Below, piece after piece: positions 19,858-30,559 of a stretch of DNA of 55,174 bases. Source of the stretch: Corinectria fuckeliana. Taxonomy: Eukaryota; Ascomycota; Sordariomycetes; Hypocreales; Nectriaceae. Each line of letters begins with the position of its first letter. Within the stretch, counting starts at the first letter, position 1. The stretch spans positions 1 to 55,174 of the forward strand of contig WPDH01000331.1 in assembly GCA_019137255.1 (NCBI GenBank), in the 5' to 3' direction. A model generated the notes under the pieces. It was not told where the DNA came from and made no database searches. It saw only the letters and a program-made list of their open reading frames with translations. The translations under genes were made by a program, and so were the position numbers.

Positions 19858-21174
19858 ATGACGACAATGCAACTACCCCGAGAGGCTGCTCAAGTCCTCG
19901 CTCAATCTGCCCTCCATGATCGCATCGTCGGCTGCTTGTTTGGCTCCGCCCTTGGAGATGCCATCGGCCTCTACACCGAGTTCCTCAACGCCGAGCTCTC
20001 GACCAAGGCATACCCGACCCGGGCCTTTACCCTGCTGCCCTCGGAGAAGGCTACCCCCTTCCGACGCGATCGCCACAGAGACTTCCACCGTCCAGGCGAA
20101 TGGACCGACGACACAGACCATGCCATGTTGATATTGCTCTCGTATCTTCACAGCGACGGCAAGGAGATGAGCCCCCAGGACTTTGCCTCGCGGCTGTCCA
20201 TCTGGGTGCGCATGGGTCTTCGCGCCCTCGACACTCTACCCCTTGGTCTGGGGCGAACAGTTGGCGCCATCGTGAGGAGTAAGGATTATCTAGATGCGCC
20301 TGAGGCTAGGGCGCGGCAGCATTGGACAAAGGGCAACTACAATGCCGCGCCCAATGGGAGTCTTATGCGGACGCATCCTCTCGGACTCATGTGTCTGAAC
20401 AAGACGGTGGAGGAGACATTTGACATAGCGGCCAGCTACTCGGTTGTCACGCATGTCGACCCGAGATGTATTATTGCTTGTGCGATTGGAACTGCCCTCG
20501 TCCGCGGACTCGTACGTGGTGAGGTCCGCGTGGAGAGCCACGTTGACGAGACGATCGATTCCGCCATCACCTGGTACACAGCCCGTCAAGAAAAGGCACT
20601 GCAAGACCCCGAGCGAAAAGACGAGCCGCGGCTAGACGTGGATGAGCTCAAGACTCATGCAACTGCAAAATCGCTGGCGGACCTCAAGCTGGATGATAGC
20701 TACAAGATCGGATACGTCTACAAGACGTTCGGTTCAGGAGTTCTACTCCTGCGCTTTGCCATGCGCCAGCTGGAGTCCGACAAGCTGCGATGCCAACTCG
20801 CGGCTTTCGAGCCTCTGATCGTCGACCTCGTCATGGAAGGCGGCGACGCCGACACCAATGCCTGCTTCGCCGGCGCCCTGCTCGGCTCACTCCTCGGCTT
20901 CAAGGCGCTTCCTCTGCACTGGCGCGACGGCCTTCGCTACGGGGGCTGGTTGATGGACAAGGCCGAAGGGCTTTGCACGGTCGTTGGTGTCACCGAGGGC
21001 TCGTACAGCGGGTCGGACGACAGGGACACAGCGCCGGACGGCGGACGGGGGTACTTGACGGAGGATCAGATGGAGAGGAAGTGCATGGAGATGCAGGCTT
21101 GGATGGCGCAGCAGGAGACGGAGTGGAAGAGGAGGCAGGAGAGTGACAGGAAGAAGTGGTTTGCTTGGAAATAA
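19858..21174 (+). CDS. ADP-ribosylglycohydrolase (DraG/ARH) family protein
   Basis: 438 aa, no intron. The DraG fold is marked by GSALGDAIG at about 29-37, the metal-binding motif EWTDDTD at 81-87 and the second metal motif GGDADTNA at 328-335. The Asp/Thr residues that bind the two Mg ions in the family are present, so the protein should be catalytically competent. A Gln/Glu/Lys/Arg-rich helix (about 400-436) ends the protein. Family members remove ADP-ribose from protein side chains or cleave other N- or O-glycosidic bonds; many bacterial and fungal relatives have unknown substrates. Its position between the SDR and a polyol porter, in a carbon-utilisation block, suggests a sugar- or nucleoside-related substrate or regulation of a cluster enzyme. 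This is inference. Confidence 0.85.
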   Translation: MTTMQLPREAAQVLAQSALHDRIVGCLFGSALGDAIGLYTEFLNAELSTKAYPTRAFTLLPSEKATPFRRDRHRDFHRPGEWTDDTDHAMLILLSYLHSDGKEMSPQDFASRLSIWVRMGLRALDTLPLGLGRTVGAIVRSKDYLDAPEARARQHWTKGNYNAAPNGSLMRTHPLGLMCLNKTVEETFDIAASYSVVTHVDPRCIIACAIGTALVRGLVRGEVRVESHVDETIDSAITWYTARQEKALQDPERKDEPRLDVDELKTHATAKSLADLKLDDSYKIGYVYKTFGSGVLLLRFAMRQLESDKLRCQLAAFEPLIVDLVMEGGDADTNACFAGALLGSLLGFKALPLHWRDGLRYGGWLMDKAEGLCTVVGVTEGSYSGSDDRDTAPDGGRGYLTEDQMERKCMEMQAWMAQQETEWKRRQESDRKKWFAWK

Positions 21175-21574
21175 TAAGTGGGTTGTTTGATAGGGTTGTT
21201 CTGGTGTTACAATAGCATGCCGAGGAATTGAGAAGAGTCGTGCGATTCGGGCTATACGATATTTTCACACGGGATGTATTTCTTATCATCCCATTAACCA
21301 GATATTTTCGTTGGTAAATGTAAGGTATAGAGGCTATTTCATTCTAGCATCTTGGCGGGCTCACATCCCGGAAAGGCAATTCGACAACCTAATAAATAGA
21401 ACGACTCTATATTGAACACTGCGTGCTTCTAACAAGTATAGCATGAAAAGACAAATAGAAACTGCTGTATTCTTCTTCCATTAAGCTCCCTGATCACTGT
21501 AAGGATGAGTTATCCTTTTCTCCCCTAACGTGGCCTATCGCTCGACCTTTTTCTGCATTGCCTCAATTCAGAAA
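21175..21574. other. Convergent intergenic region
   Basis: 3' ends of the ADP-ribosylglycohydrolase (+) and the MFS porter (-) genes converge here. No ORF, repeat or structured element recognised. Confidence 0.5.
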
Positions 21575-23303
21575 TCACATCTGCAAGTCAGATTTGCGCT
21601 CCCTCGTTGCCTTTTCCTCATATTCCACGCCAGGACTCTCAGCATCCGAGCCCTTGTCAGAGGCATCTCCAGGGACGCCCATGCTATGGTCCCAGTGGAG
21701 TTTGATCTTTTCGCCAGTGAAGAGCTTGTCGATTTGCTCCAGCGACAGGAAGCGGGTTTCGGGGTAGAGGAAGTAGATCACGGGGATAAAGCAGAAGTTG
21801 AAGACGCTGAAATAGACGTACGTCTTCCAACCGATACTGTCGAACGATACAGGAACGACCTCGACTACAAGGAAAGTGCACAGCCAATTCGACATGGTCG
21901 CCAAAGCAGCAGCGCGCGTGCGGATGGCGAGAGGGGCGTACTCGGCGGGTACTGGACAGGTGTTAGGTGCGGTTCTATATTGAGAGCAAAGGAGGGGAGA
22001 AACTTACAGAGCCAGGGGATTGCTAGAAGACCAATCGCAAAGAAGAAGTTAAAGAGGAAGAGCATGACGGTGGCGACAATACCGGCCGCGGTGCTGCCAT
22101 TTGACACGGTACCGGCGAGAATAGCCATGCAGACACACTGGGCCGCAGCAGCGAACAACATCAGCTTTCGACGGCCGAGTCGGTCAATGGCCCAGATAGG
22201 AATCAGCGAAGACAAGAAGTAAGCCACGCCGTTGAACCCAGTCAGGAGGAGCGACAGGCCATGCGACATGCCGACAGACGACTGGAAGATGACAGGCGCG
22301 TACTGCGAATTGTCAGACGGTTCATCCCAAGTATGCAAGTCGGAGGACACATACGTAAGTGATCAAGTTTATACCGGAAAGCTGCTGCATGAACTGGCCC
22401 CCGATCCCCAGCATCGTGCGGTACAGTAACCTTTGGTCGCCGTTCTTGAACATGGCCTTGAAGCCGCTCGTCTCCGCGGCCGCGCGCTCCTCGCGGATGG
22501 CCTTCTGGATCTCGGCCAGGTTGCGGCTGATGGCGGCGTCGTCCCTGCCGATGTGCCTGGCGTCCGGGCGGACCGACCACAGGATCTCGCGGGCCTCGTC
22601 GTGGCGGTCGTGGGCGATGAGCCAGCGGGGCGACTCGGGGAGCACGACGATGCCGGCGAGGGCGACGACGGCGAAGAGGATTTGCAGGGCCAGGGGGAGG
22701 CGGAACTGGGCTTCGCTTTGCACGAAGGACATGCCGTAGTCGACCCAGTACGCCATCATGACGCCGAAAATGCTGATGGCGAGTTCGATGGCGAGGCCAC
22801 GGCCGCGGTCCTTGGCGTTCATCAGCTCCGAGTGCCATACAGCTTGGTCATCAGCGTGTTAGCAGATATCTCAGGGCAGTTTGCCATTGGCGTCGAGATA
22901 ACTCACGGATGGTACTGGTGTTCATGCCGTTTCCGAGACCAGCCACAATGCGACCAACGATCATCTGGGCGATGCCGTACGCGGAAGCTTGGAGAGCCGC
23001 GCCAATGCTCAAGACCACGCAGCCAAGCATGATGCACTTCCGCCGGCCGAGGGCCTCGCCCCACAGCAGACAGAAGATGGCGCCGAAGAAGCAGCCGATC
23101 TCGTAGATGGCCACGACGGTGCCCTGCAGCGAAGAGCTGCCGTTGCCGCCGTTGGTCGTATCGATCTCGGGGAAGGTATCGGTGAAGGCGTAGCCGGTCA
23201 GCAAGCCCGACATGACGCCCTGGTCGTAGCCGAACAGGAGGAAGCCCGAGCCAGCTGTGGCAGTAATCGCCCAGTCCAGGGGCTTTCCAACGAGGAAAGT
23301 CAT
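21575..23303 (-). CDS. MFS sugar-porter, STL1-like (polyol/sugar:H+ symporter)
   Basis: 518 aa, four exons: 22907-23303, 22355-22842, 22008-22302, 21575-21951 (introns 64, 52 and 56 nt; all junctions keep frame). Twelve-helix sugar porter with GYDQGVMSGLLTG in helix 1, LQG then YEIGCFFGA, GRR in loop 2-3, GRIVAGLGNGMNTSTIPVWHSE, PESPRWL, QQLSGINLITYYAP, DRLGRRK and PETRFLSLEQID. The combination GYDQG-MSGL-TG, NTSTIPVW-SE and AYWVDYG matches the yeast Stl1 glycerol/H+ symporter branch as I remember it. Plasma membrane; likely imports a polyol or sugar. Divergent from DHA kinase, with which it shares a promoter. The substrate could be glycerol, a pentitol, a tetritol or a hexose; sequence alone does not decide. 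Confidence 0.87.
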
Positions 23304-23605
23304 GATGGGCTAATTAAGGACGAGATCTCGAGAAGGTAACAGCTGTTGCTCCCGGGAAGCCTGGGCAGATAGTTGGGGAGTAGTGATGATGTATCTGCTG
23401 GCTAGGAGCCCGGCTTCAGAGACCCCAAGCGACAATATACACGCAAAGTTTGGCTGTCCCTCGTAGGTGAAGGAAACTGGGGCACCCACACGCAAACCTG
23501 GTTCCCCCATGGGCGGGACCCGCGCAGACGGGAGTTACATCACGTAACTACGTGATTAGAGAGGGCACGTTTCTCTGGGGTTGCAGCCGGGGAAGCTGCC
23601 TGCGT

Positions 23606-23615
23606 CGGAGTTCCG
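23606..23615. promoter_or_regulatory. CGG-N4-CCG candidate Zn2Cys6 site
   Basis: CGGAGTTCCG, first of two identical copies in the porter/kinase divergent promoter, about 300 bp upstream of the porter start. Confidence 0.4.
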
Positions 23616-24073
23616 GGAGTTGTGAAGATATTCGCAAGCGGAGATCCATACCGATTGGGGAGCGGATTGCAACGTCGAGTGAGCATTCATCAGGATGTCT
23701 CTAATGTCCCGAGTCTCTATCGCCAGCCAGTAGGATCCCATCAACATTCATTCTTCTTCAGGTTTCGTTTTGGGTGGTGGGTGGGCTGCTTGGGTTTCAC
23801 TTTGGGCGCTGGGGATAAAGGCGATGATGATGCTGTTGCTTCCAAGGGCCAGGCTTATTTCGCTGCCCTGGTAGTTGAGTCGTGATGAGAAACGGCCTGT
23901 GTCAAGCAACTTCTTCTCTCCATGGAAGATATAGGCACCAGCAGAATCATGGTTGAACGTTCTGATAATGAGAACCAAAGCTAGCTGAGTCGGGATGGTT
24001 GCGTGGTATTGCAGGAACTGACTCGGCCGATCAAGCAGTTGCATGCGCGGAGCGGAATCCTGGAATGTGCAGC

Positions 24074-24083
24074 CGGAGTTCCG
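24074..24083. promoter_or_regulatory. CGG-N4-CCG candidate Zn2Cys6 site
   Basis: CGGAGTTCCG, second identical copy, about 460 bp upstream of the DHA kinase start. Confidence 0.4.
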
Positions 24084-24546
24084 CTTCGAGATTCCCACCA
24101 CCTCACGAAAGGAAACACGGCCGACACCCGCGCCAATTAAGCTAAAACCCTAGTTGACCCCGGAGAACTGATAAGAGGGGGTGTGGGCTTGGTAACGCCG
24201 CGGGGAGTGTCGTTTGTCACAACCGCGGGAGCGCGGGGACTTGCTTGACTGAGAAGGTCAACCTAAACTAATTAACCACGTGCTCGTGGAAGAGAAAAGG
24301 AAAAAAGAACAAACGCCAGCCAGCCAGCCCCGTTCGACGATGGCCGAAAAGGGCATGCGGAAACGCCCGCGGCGAGGGCAGACGATGGCCACGATATTGA
24401 ATATGTAGTTGCTGTTGTTTGTTAGGGATGAATGTGCCCGATTCTTCTGTGACTCTACGAAACTAGCCGTGATTTTCTGTGTCTTGTCTGTGTGAAGGCC
24501 TCCCCTCGCTCCGACGACACCCAACCAAACTCGACATCTCCAAACC

Positions 24547-26713
24547 ATGACTCTAGGTACGCTTATCGTCGTCCCGTTGCCGGGCATGATCGGCAGTGGC
24601 AAGTGCTGAGATGTGTGCAAATCTAGGGAAGAGTTTCATCACCAGTGGGGTCGACAACCTGGTGCAGCAGGCCCTGCGAAGCTGTATACTACACGACCCA
24701 TCGCTGAGTCTCATCGCGTCCGAGAAGAGTGAGTGAGCGAGCAAGCAAACTTGGGCAGTTGTGAAAGTCAAAGCACGGGCTGACTGCGGCGCTGGAAAAG
24801 TCCTGTATCGCCGACGCGCGGCGGAAAGTGACGACAAGGTCGTGTTGCTCTCCGGCGGCAGATCCGGCCACGAGCCTGCGCACGCGGGGTACTTGGGCGA
24901 GGGAGCGCTCGACGTTGTGGTTGCAGGCGAAATCTTTGCGTCGCCGTCGGCTTCACAGATCCTGACGGGGTTGAGGGTCGTCAAGTCGTCCAAGGGGTAA
25001 GCAGATGAGCATCCGTGGCGGATATCAGGCGCTGACGTGTGAGAGGGCGTTGATGATTGTCAAGAACTACACGGGCGACAAGCTCAACTTTGGGTTGGCG
25101 GCGGAAAAGGCCAAGGCTGATGGACAGCATGTCAACATGGTCATTGTCGGTGACGATGTATCGGTCGAGGGCAACTCGCTGGTCGGGCAGCGAGGACTGG
25201 CAGGTGTTGTGCTTGTACACAAGATTGCCGGAGCAAAAGCAGCCGAGGGGTAAGAGTCGCCCACGTGAACGTGAAGCATCATGGCCATGTCTGCCCAGCT
25301 AACACGACCTACTTCCCAGGGCCACCCTCACCGAAGTCACCGCCGTCGCAAAGAAGGCCGCGTCGCAGATGGCCACCGTCGCCGCCAGCCTCGGCCGGTG
25401 CAGCGTCCCCGGCCGCGCGCACCAGGACTCGCTGCCCCGCGACCAGCTCGAGTACGGCATGGGCATCCACAACGAGCCGGGCGTCAGACGCGAGGTCATC
25501 GCCAGCCTGCAGACGACGGTGGCGACGGCGCTGGACATGGTGTTCAAGCCGCAGGCCAGCATGTGGCAGCCACGCCGCGGCGAGCGGGTGGCGCTCATGG
25601 TGAACAACCTCGGCGGGCTGAGCGTGCTGGAGCTGGGCGTCATCGCCGACGAGGTGGTGCGGCAGCTCGGCGCGCGCGGCATGCGCATCGACCGGAGCTT
25701 GGTCGGGACGTTTGTCACGTCGCTGGACGGTCCGGGGTTCTCGACGACGCTGCTGCAGCTGGACGACGAGTTGGCGCGGCTGCTCGACGCCCCCACAACT
25801 GCGCCCGCGTGGCCCCGGGCGATCCCCGGGTGGGCAACAGATGCGGAGTCGGTCTCGAAGCGCGAGACGACCGTTGCCGTTGCCGCCGAGGAACCGAGCA
25901 GCCGGGAGACTGGCGTCAAGGGTATGTACGAACCAAGTGTGGCTAACATTGAGCCTGGAACGAAGCGACGACTAATTCGGTGGCCAGTTCGGACGTCGCT
26001 CGTCAAGGCCATCGTCGACGCGGTCGCAACGACGACGGCGCAGGACGAGCACAAGATTACTGAATACGACACGCTTGCGGGCGACGGCGACTGTGGAGAG
26101 ACGCTGCTCAACGGCGTGCAGGGTGAGGCGCTTTCGACTTCCCTGCAGCTAGTCCAAGTGCTCCAGCTGACCCTCAAACCGTGAACTAGGGCTCGTCAAG
26201 GAGTTCCAGAAGGACGAAGCGGACTCGGTCGACATCGGCCAAGTCTTCCGGCGGACGGCCATGACGGCGGAGCGGAGCATGGGCGGAACCTCGGGAGCCA
26301 TCTACGCCATCTTCCTCAACGCCGTCGCCAACCGCCTGACGGACCTGGCATCATCCAACACGGCGTCCAACAACAGCAACAACAACAAGCCCGAGGTCGC
26401 GCGTCTCCTCCGACAGTCGCTGCAGAGCGGCCTGGACGAGCTGTGCCGCTACACGCCCGCGCGCATCGGCCACCGCACGCTGATGGACGCGCTGGTCCCC
26501 TTCGTCAGCGCTTTGGCCGAGTCTCGCCCGCTGGAGAGCGCCATCGCCGACGCGCGGGAGGGCGCCGAGGGCACGCGGAAGATGGCGGCGGCGCTGGGGC
26601 GGGCGAGCTACGTGGGACAGGATCGCTTCGACGAGGAAGGCGGCATCCCGGATCCCGGGGCTCTGGGGGTAGTGAGCATTCTGCGGGGAGTTGAAACTGC
26701 GCTGAGGAAGTGA
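24547..26713 (+). CDS. Dihydroxyacetone kinase (single-chain DhaK-DhaL)
   Basis: ATP-dependent phosphorylation of DHA (often also glyceraldehyde) to DHAP in the cytosol. Seven exons: 24547-24556, 24627-24728, 24801-24996, 25046-25249, 25320-25921, 25988-26122, 26190-26713. They sum to 591 codons (590 aa), the usual length. The DhaK domain has SGGRSGHEP at 55-63 (His61), NYTGD at 110-114 (Asp114), GDDVSV, and GMGIHNEPG with His221, the position that binds DHA covalently in characterised enzymes. The DhaL domain (about 373-590) has the GDGDCG Mg-ATP motif at 403-408, MGGTSGAIY and HRTLMDAL. Odd points: a 10-nt first coding exon; Arg58 where the loop normally has Gly; a 66-nt intron that would read through in frame. 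Erythrulose or another ketose is an alternative substrate. Confidence 0.92.
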
Positions 26714-27195
26714 AGGGTATGAAGCATTCGATTCGTACTTGTGGGAGCATGGGGATGGATAGATATCTGAGCATCCGTAATAAAAGAAGGAAATAGTTGT
26801 TGAGCTGTTGCTCTTATTCCCCATCTGGATTGCCGACGGCATCTCCAAGCGGACTTGAGACGGGCAACCTGGTTCCCCAGCTTGCGGGTTGCGTTCTGCA
26901 CTAACTAACGAAATAGCTTGACGATGGCATCCACTGATCATCCAGCAGCTGAGAGATCTTGACGACCCAAACCAACAATTGTCGGGTCATGTTATGCATC
27001 ATCGTCTTTCCCAGGTGTCCCCATTCCCGTCTCCGTCCTTACCCCACTGCCATGTGCCCTGGCCGGCTAAGGCGGGGCGTCTAGAGTTGCCCCCTGGAAC
27101 CCCGGAAGAGCCAAAAAAAAACCTCCTCTCCACATCAACCACATCCCGTCCATTTATGAGGAACCGTCTCACCACCGCGGCTGCGCCTAACGAAT
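26714..27195. other. Intergenic region upstream of the Zn2Cys6 gene
   Basis: 3' UTR of DHA kinase and promoter of the regulator; both genes lie on the plus strand. Pyrimidine-rich stretch at 27000-27050 and an A8 run at 27113-27120. No gene or CGG-N4-CCG site seen. Confidence 0.5.
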
Positions 27196-29246
27196 ATGGA
27201 CAAAGCCCAGCCCGGGAAGCGAACCAGGACCAGGACCGGCTGTCTCAACTGCAGGCGCAAGAAGCGCAAGTGCGACGAGGGCCGTCCGGCCTGCGGGACG
27301 TGCTACCGACGCAGCGAGCATTGCGAATGGGGCCTCAAGATCACCTTCCGGGCCGAGAATGCCCAGGGGCTGGACGGGAAGCACCCGTCGATGCGCAGGA
27401 TGGCCAGGAAGCGGCCGCCCAGGGAGTTTGAGATCCTCGATATCACCTCCGAGGTCATCCGCGACTACAACGCGCCGTCGCCCCTCCTCGAGTCGGACGA
27501 CGACGAGGCCGACGCCAACGCCAAGGGGCGCGGAAGTGGTGAGTGATGGATGCCGTCTCGGTGCTGGAGATGGGCGCTGATGTGCTGGTCACCTTAGGTC
27601 GCCATGGGGGCACAAATGCCCTGACAAGCGGACGACCCCCGCGCATCGCGCATCCGCCAGATAGCTTCTTCGCTAGCCAGAGGCCCCCGGGGACCGGTGC
27701 GGGCAACCGGTCGCCGGCATCCCAACGCCAGACCGAAAGCGCCGTCGCGAACCTCCTCTATCTCCGCCAGAGCGGCCAGGCCCCGTCGCCGATGGATGTC
27801 GACGCCAACGTCGACCCCGCCCTCCAAGCGTCCATGGATCCCATCACCATGGACATGGTCGCCGACTATTCGTACATGGATCAGATACAGGCCTTCACCC
27901 CGGAAGGGACGTCGGAAGACGGCATCTTCCTCCCCGGCTCGGCATACCACGAGCTGCACTCGACGCTGCGCAACCATCTCATTCATGAAACGAGGTCGAA
28001 TGCCCCGACGCGGTCCACGACACCGCGGTTCGAGGCGGATAGTCTACACGATGCGTCCACTGCCATCGACGACGACACGATTGAGACGATCCCCGTTCCA
28101 GACTATCAGACGTCCGCCGATGCCCGGCTTCCGCTGTTGTCTGAAGACGAAGAATGCGCTCTGTGGAAAAACTACTTTGACGAAATTGCTCCCTGGCTGG
28201 ACAAGTTCGACAGGGATAGGCACTTTCAACATGTTCTACCCACAATGACGAAGAACCACGACTATCTACGGTACTCGATGCTTGCGCTCTCGGCGCGCCA
28301 ACTCGAGTTAAAAGAAACAACACTCCCAACGGATCGAAGCCTCAACCTATACCAGGAAGCCATCCACCTTCTCCTCCCCGACCTCCCCACCCGTAGCACC
28401 ACCGTCATCGCTACATGTGTCATCCTCTGCGTGCTGGAAATGCTGAGCTGCTCACCCAAGGCATGGCGACGACACCTGGACGGCTGCGCCAGCCTCATGG
28501 AAGCGGTGGCCATCAACGGCTTCGTCGGAGGCATCGAAGAAGCGCTCTTCTGGTGCTTCGCCAGGATGGACGTCTGCGGCGGACTGATATCCTCGGTCAA
28601 GACGCTCATCCCCGTCTCCCACTGGGCGTCCAAGCGAACCCTCGAGGCCGATGTCGCGCTGTTCCGCTCCACGAAGGAGTTTGAGCACTGGGCCAACTAC
28701 GCCGTCTATCTGATCGCCCACGTCCTCGACCTACTGGCGCCCCTCCCGGCCGAAACGCTTCAGGCTCCGGCGCGCAACGATCCCAAGTTCCGGGCGCGCT
28801 GGCTCAAGCTGTGGAGGTACATCTGCGACTGGCACCACCGCCGTCCGGCACCGCTCCTCCCAGCCATGACGATCCCCTCGTCCGACTCGTCCCCCTTCCC
28901 CACCATCCTCTTCTCCAACCCCTCGGCCATATCAGGCAACCAGCTGCACCACACCGCGTCCATCCTGATGCTGCAGAACCAGCCGCCCGCGGTGCGTCTG
29001 GCCTCGAAGCCGCGGAGCATCCTCTGGCACGCGAGGCAAGTATGCGGAATCAGCATCTCCAACGACCACCACGGGGCGTGGACGAACGGCATACAGCCGC
29101 TGTGGATTGCGGGGCGCTGCATGAGCCATCCCAGCGAGCACAAGGCCATCTTGGAGCTTCTGGGGCGGATTGAGAGGGAGAGTGGGTGGGGGACGCGATG
29201 GCGGGCGGATGATCTGAAGGAGTTTTGGGGTGATTTGGGGGATTGA
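27196..29246 (+). CDS. Zn(II)2Cys6 transcription factor with fungal-specific domain
   Basis: 663 aa from exons 27196-27538 and 27598-29246 (59-nt intron, GTGAGT...TTAG, frame closes). The zinc binuclear cluster is at residues 16-43: Cys16, 19, 26, 33, 36 and 43 with RRKKRK between Cys19 and Cys26, preceded by a basic arm (KRTRTRT). Acidic linker ESDDDEAD near 105. The C-terminal half (about 310-655) has the helical pattern of the fungal-specific factor domain (PF11951 type): LWKNYFDEIAPWLDKFD, YSMLALSARQLE, then YQEAIHLLLPDL. Nuclear DNA-binding regulator. As the last gene of the DHA block, in the same orientation as the kinase, it is the natural candidate to bind the CGG-N4-CCG sites. Target genes are inferred. 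Confidence 0.88.
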
Positions 29247-30559
29247 TGATGTCGGGATGATTTGACGAGAAACATATTATCTATTCGATCGAAGCTTTGG
29301 GTTGGGAAATGGCGTTCCGGTGATTTCGGGTCTACTGTTGACGTCTAGGTTGATCAAGGGCGGCTTACGGCAGGGATTCGGAACCTGCGTCGAGCGGGTA
29401 TCCAGGACATGGCTGATCTCGAGAAAGATTGTGGCGAGCCAAGCGAGGAAACGGTGACACAGCAGCGTGCGAGACGCTTGTTATCGGGGAGGTTCCTTTA
29501 CTCTGGATATATCATGCTGGCTCTGGCTGGATTTGAGAAGGCTAGAGACTAACCTAACCATCATTGCAACCCTCTCTACCTTGATATTCAAGCGCGATAT
29601 CAGCGTTCCTCTATTCCTCCAGTGCATTACCTGTTTCCCTCACATTTTTCCAATTCCGCCATCACAAAGATGGTGTCCATGCTCGCAAACTCAGGGGTCG
29701 TAGTGACAATGGACACGAGCTGCAACGTCTGCGGTTCGCCTGTTCGAGTGGCTGTGCTCTATCAACTTTGCTGTCCAAGTTAGTCTAGTCGCATTGAGCA
29801 TGGCTAGGTCAATTGCAACCCGAGATTTTCTTGTTCAGTATTGTGTTGCTGGAAGGCGTGGAGCGTAGAGCAGCGCAAGACGGTTTTGCGGGTTTGAATC
29901 GCTTCTCGGATCGGATATTCAGAGGCAAACCTAGTGGAAAATATGTAGTGGAGGGGGGGGGAAGGTGATACAGAAGCGGGAGCTTTTGAGGCGGAAATCT
30001 TGGGAAAGAATCGTGTTCGAAGAGCAGTAGTCTTGGTTGCGCTACTGGCTTCATCCTCAAGGGCGAGCCTAGAAGTTCCTTGCCAGAGCTTCTACTTCAT
30101 CCAGATACTGACTCCAGCTGTAGGATTTCCTCTATCGAATCTGCTTCCTCTCCACGTCTTCCTCCTCGGTCTAGCTTTCTCTAACAGGGCTCTTGTTGTC
30201 AACTCAGTTTCCCAGACAATAGGAGCCGTAGACTCAATGGTGCCGGTTCCCTCCTGATATCATCTGAATATAGTACAGTAATCTATCTCAAGCGCAGTTG
30301 GCTTAGTCCATAGTCTAGAACTCAATGCTTTCAACCAAAGTAGTGTACCTCTTTCCCGGACATGAGGAAGTGTGCTTGATCCGCTGTGTTGAGAAGAACC
30401 AGCCGTCACCCCTTCAGCAGTACAGCGCGGCCCGGAATGCATTGATATCATTGCCTTGTATCGTCCTCTAAGGAAAAGAACATGTTTGAAGAGACCGAGT
30501 CAACTCTGGTCATTGGACGGTCTTTTTCTTTCTATCATTGTTTTTATCTTACACTTCTT
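29247..30559. other. 1.3-kb convergent intergenic region
   Basis: Between the 3' end of the Zn2Cys6 gene (+) and the 3' end of the three-exon gene (-). Only short ORFs (85 codons or fewer) without features. A G9 run lies at about 29953-29961. No repeat, RNA gene or transposon recognised. Confidence 0.5.

Larger units (their letters stand above)
23304..24546. promoter_or_regulatory. Divergent promoter of STL1-like porter (-) and DHA kinase (+)
   Basis: 1243 bp without a credible gene. It holds two identical CGGAGTTCCG sites (23606-23615 and 24074-24083) and related half-matches (CGGAGATCC near 23641; CGGAATCC near 24053). A shared regulator is inferred. Confidence 0.55.
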
